Origin: Mya arenaria
Taxonomy: Eukaryota; Mollusca; Bivalvia; Myida; Myidae
Assembly: GCF_026914265.1 (NCBI RefSeq)
Contig: NC_069135.1
Span: forward strand, 62,176,738-62,240,737
Direction of reading: 5' to 3'
DNA: 64,000 nt
Translations under genes and position numbers: made by a program
Shown here: one piece after another, positions 55,530 to 64,000 of the stretch
Position numbering within the stretch: the stretch's first letter is position 1
Layout: each line of letters begins with the position of its first letter
The notes under the pieces: model-generated
Told to the model about the DNA's origin: nothing
The model's input: only the letters and a program-made list of their open reading frames with translations
Databases searched by the model: none

Positions 55530-58199
55530 ATTTCGCTTATCATGATACAAAAGAGTTTGTCTCCGGATGCTGTAAATCCGACATTGTCTTACCAAACCCA
55601 ACAATAGTGAGTTTTAATTCGATGTAAAGTTGACAGTTGACTTATTTTGAATTGTATGTAGGCTAATTTAGCCATGAACATTTCAATTAGTGCGTTTGTT
55701 ATAACTTTACAGGATTTTTCTTTTAGCTGACTGCTGTTGAGACTGGTGTACCTACATCATTATTAATAAGTTGTTGATAAATTAAAAGCATCTTAAAAAT
55801 AACATATGAAGTGTTTTTAATTCAGTATACGATTTGTTTATTCATTATTTGTATCATTACGTACATGTAGTGTAGAACGTAAAATACACGTTTTGAAAGT
55901 GACCTTCTTATTGAATACACTGTCATCTATAAACATTGCGATGCACATCACCGCACTAGTGCATTGTAACAGTTAATATAACATAGTTAGATCGTAAACG
56001 ATTTACATGTTAAAATTGACAAGCTAAAAGTGATTCAATTTAGCAGGTCTTAAAGTGACACACTTATTCAAAATCAATACATACACATGTATAACAAACA
56101 TAAATTTAAAGTGATAAACCTTTAACAACTTACTTAATAGTGCATTTACGGAAAATACTTATCACTGATAACAAGATTGTAACCGTGTATTTAATAGCTG
56201 AAAACGAAAACATATTAAATGGTTGGTGAATGCTTAAAGATTTACTGTGATCTACTATTGTTTCATAAAGTAGAAATACCGTGTTTTCTGCACATTCCTT
56301 TCAAATTATACTCGTTAACCTTCATAAGAAACATTGTTTTTGACATTTATTCTTCCTTTCTGGTACATTGTATATTAAAACAACGATTTTTATTCTGGTA
56401 AGTCTTATTTGCAAGTAATAGCGTATCTTTTATCCATGACCGTAAAAACTGTATGTATCCGTTGTACACAATTAATAAGCTTGTTGTTTAAATGAGACAC
56501 TGACATTAATATCTAATTTTGATTCCTTGTGACCCCATATAGTTTAGGTATCATGTTTACTATTACTTACTGATAACTATTACCTTAAATAAATCACCGA
56601 ATATACATTACAGATAAAGTGATTCCATTTTTATATTTCTGACCTTAATTTCAACTGAAATCGGAAACTTGTGAATTGGCCATTGTTTAAATCCAGCAAC
56701 ATTTCTTTATATATGTATTTAACCTTTCCACATGAAAGCCTTTGAAACGATACCAAAATAATATTGAGTCACCATTCAACAATGTTTAACATTATTTTAC
56801 ATCGGATGCCTAAATGAATTACACATAAGTAAAACCCACATGTCCATGTCATTATATATCATGCGACGTAAGATATAAATATATTGTATATACGAAATAT
56901 TCACAACTTATGTGACTTATAAACCCATCGGGTCGGTGCAACCTTTTACAAATATGTTGTTATTATGTTTGTTTGAAATGGACATGTTACAATAATGAAC
57001 AACTTACTTAGTGCATACTATCTTACTAACTCATTCACTTGCAAAATTCCTTATTACACAAATGTATATATTTTCTGGGTTGTTTTTTTTTTCGTTTAGT
57101 GGGTACCCGCGTACAATTTGAGTACCAGGAACTCGATCATTACAGCAATACCATCGCATGTTTGGTATGTTTTCAATGTTTTATGTCAGCCTTGTTGCCT
57201 GCTGCTTGATGAAGACAATAATTAAAATGTTTACTCAGCTTGGTTTAAATTATATGTTGTGTTTATTCTGCGGCGTAAAATTAATATAAGTTACTTGCGG
57301 TTAATAGACGGGTGTTAAAATGAACCTATTTTGCATTTACGTACTATTCAGCAAAATTAAACAATATGAAAATTCATGTTATACCAGTATTAAAGGCCGA
57401 AGGCATCACTTAGCGAACACCAACGCTAGCATTTATTTAGTCGAACAAGGGCCATGTCTCAATAAACTTGTATTTAAGCCAGAGTTATGAGTTGCTATGG
57501 TAATAATAAAAATAAGTTTTTGGCAACACATCTACTATATTCAGTTTGCATATCTTGATCTTGTGTTGAGTTGAGGCCAATATTAATGTGTTTGCCCAAC
57601 GCCGATGACATCGCCCTAATTTATGGCTGATACAGCTACATGTAAGCTGTGCTAGTGGCCTGCACATTATGTAGGCTACATCCAACTGTTCAGACGGTCA
57701 CATTTCTGAGTCCAATTCTCTAAAAATCTTAACCTCGCTAAAGCTGCGAAATATGTTTAGCTTGGACATATTTACATCATACTCCGAGTTACTAGTTACA
57801 CAATTTCTGTAAGCCTACTGCCCCTCATGGCAGCATTGCACCATTAAAGCAAAATAGCAAAAAGGAAAGAAAATCGTAGTCAATTTCATTCTGATCTGAT
57901 GATTTTTTACCTTAATTGCTTTAAGGTTTAAACCCGTTATATCTAAGATATTTTGAGAAATTTACCCCTGAAGTTCGAGAACTGTACAATTTCTTGGTTA
58001 AAATCACCAACTTCGACCTATGCTAGCATTATATATATATTTGTTAGGGTCCAATTTGTCTGTTTCGAGCTCTGTGAAGTATCTAGCTCTATATCACCAA
58101 CCAATGCAACCAAGTCATATGCAAGCATAATCATACACAGTTATGGCAAGTTTTAAATCAGGGTCTGTGTAATTGATTTGTTACCAAAATTGTTCAGTT
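55530..58199. other. 3' flank of E and shared block
   Basis: A-type flank with 'gaacatttcaattagtgcg' near 55676. The sequence near 57110-57440 is shared with 15540, 25550 and 63210. Positions 57480-58199 are the block that precedes the zinc-finger exon. No gene was seen. Confidence 0.5.
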
Positions 58200-58672
58200 T
58201 TATATAAGAGTCTGATCTGTGTTAGAGATTTGTGCAGTTTCTGAGTCCCCATAAAGCACATGAACAAACGGTATACCACCTTCCCCCAGCTTGTCCGCAC
58301 CTATGGCAGCTGATTTGAGTGTATGGCATCATCAATCCCGCCTTCTATCCCAACCCTATCCTCAACAAGCCAGACCTGATCACCCCACAGAGGTGAGCTG
58401 TCACTCTCCCGAGATGAGGTACACTGTATCCCCACCCTCAACCTGGACCGGTGTCCCTCCCTGTGCCCCTAAGTCATGTTCGCGCAACTGTCTATGCTCC
58501 GCCCACTCTGATTGGTCCTCGAACACAAGGTTACAGGTATCGCAGAGCATGGATGGGCTACAGTTGTGTGAACAGGTAACAGGTGATTTTGAGGACTGTC
58601 AGGCTGTGTAAATGTGTCTCTGCACAGGTCACAAGAGTATTCGGCCTTGAGGTGCATCGTGTCTCTGGATGG
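58200..58672 (-). pseudogene. Copy of the terminal zinc-finger exon (third)
   Basis: On the minus strand it reads HLKAEYSCDLCRDTFTQPDS and on to HLLPVHTT. A frameshift follows just before the second finger (CDTCNLVFEDQSEWAEHRQL lies in another frame), and further changes disrupt the Gly/Glu-rich tail. It matches 28308-27818. The duplicated sequence stops near 59355, just short of where the preceding zinc-finger exon should appear. Confidence 0.8.
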
Positions 58673-59428
58673 ACGGTAAAGGATATAAAATATGAAATAG
58701 TCATGGATAAACACCCATAATTTCTTTTAATAAACAGTTGCTATCGTTCTTTTTCTGTTAAATTTAAGTATATCTTGTAGAAATATATATACAAAATAGA
58801 CAGTCTACGTAAATTTATTAATGCAGAAATCATACTTGGCTCAGAAAGTCCAAAACTTATCTTTTAAATAAAATTAAAACTTGTTTAGATTGGAGTCTTT
58901 GTATAGTCTTCACTAACAACACCAATCAGGCTATTGTAATGTCTATTTGAAATATTAAAACTATTTCAATTATTAGTTTGTCTAAATCTACACTTTGTTG
59001 GTCACTCAAAAACTTTTGTTATTTGCTTATTATCAGGCATTACCAACACCTTGTTCAAACCCAATAATATATATATCCCCTGTACGCAAAAGAATTTCTA
59101 TATTCCTTGTAACAATTGTCTTAAACCGTCGGAGTTGTCTAACCTTGGTTTATGTTTAAATGTAATCATTCATGGTTTGCGAAATACACTTTTAATGGTG
59201 TTTTTAATATGAAATTAAGTATGTAAAATCGTCAGGAGTGGTAAAAACGAAAATACTGACAGCTAGAAAAGTTGCATAAGCTCAAATATTGTCTTTGAAG
59301 TCAACGATTTCCAAAACCGTTGCTAACACATTTCAGCAAAATGCTGTAGCATGATTGGTTGATTGACATTACCACTCAATGCATTCAATGTATTAAGTAA
59401 AGATTTAAAATATGCATCAAGTTATGTA

Positions 59429-59512
59429 TGAGTCCCTTAAGCCGAGTGGTTTAGATATCGGCTTTCATTTTATTTCTTGACTGTACCCGTTTGGGTTCGC
59501 TCCCGACTAAAA
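59429..59512 (+). mobile_element. tRNA-like sequence (pseudo-tRNA or SINE head)
   Basis: 'aagccgagtggtttagatatcgg' resembles the D-arm region of tRNA-Leu or tRNA-Ser, and 'gggttcgctcccg' is a good B box about 50 nt later. The intervening region is T-rich and not an anticodon arm, so a working tRNA is unlikely. Confidence 0.45.
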
Positions 59513-59789
59513 CCAGATTTTCTTGTCATACTTTAATTGTACTTTTTTCTGCAATTTCAGTTTCATAGAGTACACCAATTATAGTATAAGTGTTTTCATA
59601 TGCATAACCAGGAAAACTATTTTTGCTGCCAACACATGAGAGAGTCCATTTAAGGCACTGATACATTTATCTGTAAATATAAATACCTTAATTCAAATAG
59701 CTTTTTATCGTCCTAAATACTGGATAGATGTGTTTTGATTGCATTGACTTTGGCAATTGCTTAATATTATCGAAGTAACGCGTTTATTT

Positions 59790-59960
59790 TGTTGAGCTCA
59801 TGATACTCTGATTAATGCATTAGTGTATTGTTTAAACGATTATGATATTATAAATAGTGCATTTATATTGTTTAACTCTTATGATTATCTGATAAGTGCA
59901 TATATACTGTGTAAAATCTTATGATAATCTGTGTAGTAACATGTATGTTGTATAAAGCCA
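59790..59960. repeat. Remnant of the 40-bp minisatellite upstream of copy F
   Basis: About four diverged units ('cttatgattatctgataagtgcat', 'cttatgataatctgtgtagtaacatg'). Confidence 0.6.
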
Positions 59961-60771
59961 ATTTTATAGTAGATTTAGTGCACAAGCATCATAATCATAA
60001 CTCTTGTGATATTCTAACTATTGTTATCGAATTGAGTGGTATATCATCATTGTAAAAATAATGTTGAAATGTTCAAGCCCTCACAGTCCTAGGGGAATTA
60101 AAAAGATAAAAAGAAAATGAAATTCAACAACACTTCTTATGACTGTAAATTGTTCATAGGGGTTAGGACAATGACCTTGCTACATGCAGTCTTCTCAATG
60201 TAGCATAAATGAATGAATTTAAAATCCTATCATGAATGAAAAAGATATGGACCGGACTTAAACGGGATGGACCGACAGAAAACACATAGTTCATAAGATT
60301 GCTGTGACTTTGACCTCGCAGGTTTAACGTTGTTTATCGCGACTAGGTCAATGAGTTTTCAGCAAATATGAAATCCATTTGTAGAAATTTGCTTTACATT
60401 GGGTTATACAGTGTATTAACCATACGATATTTATGCTGGATGAATGAAATCATCAACACGGAAGTATAATATCATCTCCATATTTAGAAAATGTAAATTA
60501 CTATACAGAAAATTGTTTTCGATAGGATGGTTTATACACAAGTAGATCAAATAGCAAAATATTGGACTTGATACAAGAGTGTTAACGTTATCGTTTTCAC
60601 AATTGTGCTGAACATTATGCATGGGCAGTTCTCCAAATATTAAAGAGAATATTTACAAATGTTTGAATTTAGTATGTGATAACAACAAAAACGCTTCCAA
60701 AGTGTGAATTAAACGTCGATAAAAAATACGACAGGCCAACGTTATAGCTTAAGGCTTGCTGGAATAATAAT

Positions 60772-62267
60772 ATGGCAACCGCGGATGGCTTAGACGATAA
60801 TATACCAAAGAAGATCGACGACCTACATTGTGAACCATGTTTAAGTGATGGACAAAGACGGAATGTTGAAGGTTTTTGCATCGAGTGCAATGAATATCTC
60901 TGTGATTCATGCCTGGATGCGCGCAGAAAAATACGTTCATTAAAAACTCATCATATTAAAAGAGGAGAAGACATACCAAGAAAGAAGCCAAATAAACGTA
61001 TTCAAATTTCCGCTGAAAGCAGCTGCCATGTACACACTGATAGTAAAATAACATCGTTCTGTAAATCGCACAAGCACTTATGTTGTGACCAGTGTGTGAT
61101 TCTGGGGCATAAAGTTTGCACTGATGTTAAGGCTATCGGCGATTATTCCAAAGAATTCGTAAACAGCGATGACTATATAACGGCTATTCAGATGCTTAAG
61201 GGTTTACATTCCGCATACACGCGAAAAAGAAAGAGGCAAACATGAATCTTGAGGAAGTTGATCGTTATTACCACAAGGCAATGGAGACGTTTAAAGCTGA
61301 ACTTGACAAAATCAAGATATCAGATATAAGAACGTTGAAGGCGGTAGTCTCTACATATGACAGTGTTCTTGGTCAGCTTGGTTCCTGGTTCGAAAGTATC
61401 GACACGTATAAAAACTACAATCAGGACAATGAACTCGCCATCCTGGTGTTAAGGTCAATAAGAGATGTGGATTCGAACAAAGATAATATTCAAAGGTTAT
61501 GTAGCGACGACAGTATTGTCAGATATGGCTTCGTGCCAGATAAAACATCACTGCTTCGTCTAGTCAAAGCACCCTTTCTTGTTCAGACGATTACTCTATT
61601 GGATAAAAGTGACGAAAGGCAATGTCATATAAGAGACATTGCGTTGTTACGAGAAAACTTGGTCTTATTAGCGGACTACAACAATTTAAAACTAAAGATA
61701 TTCGATACTGGCAATTCTCTCATTGTTTCAAACGTCAAATTACAATATGGGCCATACCAGATGTCAATTACAGAGAAAGGTGAAGCATACGTTTCATATG
61801 ATGGCCAACCTAAAATACTCCACCTGAAGTCACCTACGACAGACCTCAACACTTTTCGGGAGATTGAAGTAGACGGGAATTGTTACGCCGTAGAATGTTT
61901 CAACAAAACCTTGAAAGTCCAGTGTGGGTCTACTGCCAAAACTATTGAAGTAGATAAAGATGGAAAACAAATCAGGGTTATCAACAACGACTTAAGTAAG
62001 GAAACCACGGAGAATGGACAACAGTTTGTCACTTATCCACAGTGGTCAACACATGATACAGGTACTGGGTCGATGTACGTATCATGTAATAGCAAACATT
62101 CAATAACAGAAATCAAAAGTGACGGCAATGTTAAGTTACTCGTGAAGTCAGACAAGCTGAATAATCCTTATGGTCTGTGTATGGACACTGATGGTTCAAT
62201 CATCGTGTGTAGCTACAGTAGCAAGGACGTGTTTAGGGTAAAGAGAAATGGAGACATCCAGAGTTGA
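60772..62267 (+). pseudogene. TRIM-like copy F, frameshifted and C-terminally truncated
   Basis: It starts MATADGLDD at 60772 with complete B-boxes 1 and 2. At 61220-61221 one C is missing relative to all other copies ('catacacgcg' against 'catacaccgcg'), so the first frame ends at 61245 and the coil and propeller continue in a frame opening at 61242. The propeller ends abruptly at family residue 498 (NGDIQS then TGA). Here the gene is joined to sequence that in other copies lies in the 3' flank ('gttgaaaaatg'), implying a deletion of the last 36 codons and the proximal 3' region. Two independent lesions make it a pseudogene. Confidence 0.92.
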
Positions 62268-64000
62268 AAAATGAAATGCATGTTATAAATGACAGAAGTA
62301 CTAAAATGTTATTAATTTATAATACCATTTAGTGTAACAGGGTTTGTATTATTACGTAAATGTAGTGTGGAGTGTAGAAATAAACCTTTGAGTGTGACGT
62401 ACATTTTGTGTGCACTGGCATCTGTAAACATTGCGATGCACATTACCGCACTAATGAACTGTACCAATTAATAAAAAAATACAAGTTAAAAGTGATTCAC
62501 TTCAGTAGGTCCATAACCGTAAAAGCTGTATGTAAGTGTCTGTACAAGTATGTACAAATTCACGTATCCGATATTCAAAATTAATAAGATTGTCTTTCAA
62601 TGAGTCACTGACATTAATATCTAATTTTGATTCCTAGTGACCCCATCTAATTTTGGTATCATGAACAAGATTTTATTTACTTATATATCTTAAATAAGTG
62701 ACCGAATTTACATAACAGATAAAGTGATGGGATTTTTTATTTCTGTTCTTTATTTCAACTGAAATCGGAAGTGAATTGACCAATATTTAATATTAGCGTG
62801 TTTGCAATATTTTCTATGCGTGTACTATACATATATATTCATCCTTTACACATGATAGCCTTTCAAACGATACCAATATAATAGTGGGTCACCATCCAAC
62901 AATGTTTGATACTATTGAACATTGTAAAACACACATGTCCATGTATATAATAAATGCGACGTTAGATATGAATAAATTATACATACGAAATATTCTCAGC
63001 TGATGTGACTTATAGACCCATCAAGTCAGTCCACCCTTTTATAAATATGTTGTTTTTTTGTGTTTTGTTTGAATTGCACATGTCACAATATTAAACAACT
63101 GACTTAGTGTGTACTATCTTACTTATTTACAAACTTGCTCACTCACTTACAAAATTCCTTACTTACACAAATGTATATATTTTCTGTTGTTTTGTTTTCG
63201 TTTAGTGGGTACCCGCGTACAATTTGAGTACCAGGAACTCTATCAATACAGCTATACCATCTCATGTTTGGTACGTTTTCAATGTTTTATGTCAGCCTTG
63301 TTGCCTGCTGTTGAAGACAATTAATAAAATGTTTACTCAAACTTGTATTTAAACCGGAGTTATGAGTTGCTATGGGCATAATATAAATAAGATTTTGGCA
63401 ACACATCTATTATATTCAGTTTGCATATCTTGATCTTGTTTTGAATTAAGGTCAATATTAATGTGTTTGCACAACGCCGATGACATCGCCCTAATTTATG
63501 GCTGATACAGCTACATATAAGCTGTGCTAGTGGTCTGCGCGTTGTTAAGGCTACAACCAACTGTGTACAGTGTTAAGACGGTCACATTTCTTGGTCCGAT
63601 TTCTCTTACAATCTTCAGCTCGCTAAAGCTGCGAATCGTATAAGCTGGGATCAATACACATCATACTCCCAGTTATAAAATAAATGCCTACTTCCACTAA
63701 TGGAAGGATTGCACCTTTTGATCAAAATATAATAGTAGTCCACTTCATTCCTATCTGTAAAATCGAGATTTAGTAATATATTCTAGCTTAATTGCGTAAA
63801 TGGCTGAAGCTCATTGCATCTAAGATATTTTGAGAAATTCACCCCTGGCAAGTTATGAGTTACGTGTCCAGTCTGTGTTTAAGATCTGTGCGATATCTTG
63901 TTTTAAATCAACAACTAAGACCTATTATAGCATTAAACATATTTTAGGGTCAAATGTGTCTGTTCTCAAGATTTGTGAAGTATCTTCGTCCAAATAACCA
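62268..64000. other. 3' flank of F and start of the next shared block
   Basis: Collinear with the copy E flank ('tgactgacattaatatctaattttga' type sequence near 62605, 'gggtacccgcgtacaatttg' at 63207). From 63360 to the edge it is the block seen at 27020-27680, 51400-51720 and 57480-58100, so another zinc-finger exon copy is expected just beyond the window. No gene was seen here. Confidence 0.55.

Overview
This is eukaryotic, AT-rich, repeat-dense nuclear DNA. The gene content (multiplied B-box/coiled-coil/beta-propeller TRIM-like genes), the many tandem arrays with units of about 140-170 bp containing 'gaccttgacctt'- or 'gggccataactt'-type motifs, the tRNA-derived SINEs and the transposon mix together suggest a marine or freshwater bivalve mollusc, probably a heterodont. 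The species is inferred, not shown. No bacterial-style operons, CRISPR arrays or rRNA genes are present.

The backbone is an array of six plus-strand relatives of one intronless gene. It encodes a RING-less TRIM-like protein of 534 aa: B-box 1, B-box 2, coiled coil and a C-terminal NHL-like propeller. Copies A (10069-11673), B (20052-21656) and D (40898-42502) have intact reading frames. Copy C (23824-24339) is an internally deleted fragment. Copy E (53973-55529) is open except for one nonsense codon and a 16-codon loss in B-box 1. Copy F (60772-62267) has a 1-nt frameshift and has lost its last 36 codons. Each of the five larger copies sits in a duplicated unit: a degenerate 40-bp minisatellite upstream, then the gene, then a shared 3' flank. 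B and D, with their flanks, are close segmental duplicates. Their 3' halves are nearly identical, but the first propeller blades differ strongly.

A decayed C2H2 zinc-finger gene runs on the minus strand from 36616 to 27818. Four exons are visible, and every splice junction restores finger spacing. Copies of its last exon recur at 52.3-51.9 kb and 58.7-58.2 kb, and the repeat that follows that exon begins again at the right edge.

Mobile DNA is abundant. It includes a degenerate Tc1 element (4912-6075), a 2.86-kb TIR element with an empty-site allele elsewhere in the window (12491-15354, enclosing a long fold-back and a small MITE), and solo LTRs at 19024-19736 and, shared by B and D, at 22117-22318 and 42963-43164. 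There is also a 3.7-kb decayed hAT (30870-34596). The most notable element is a near-complete ISL2EU-type DNA transposon (45781-50677). It has TA target duplications and terminal inverted repeats, an apparently intact three-exon THAP-DDE transposase on the minus strand, and a convergent SWIM-YqaJ-PHD gene on the plus strand that carries two apparent frameshifts.
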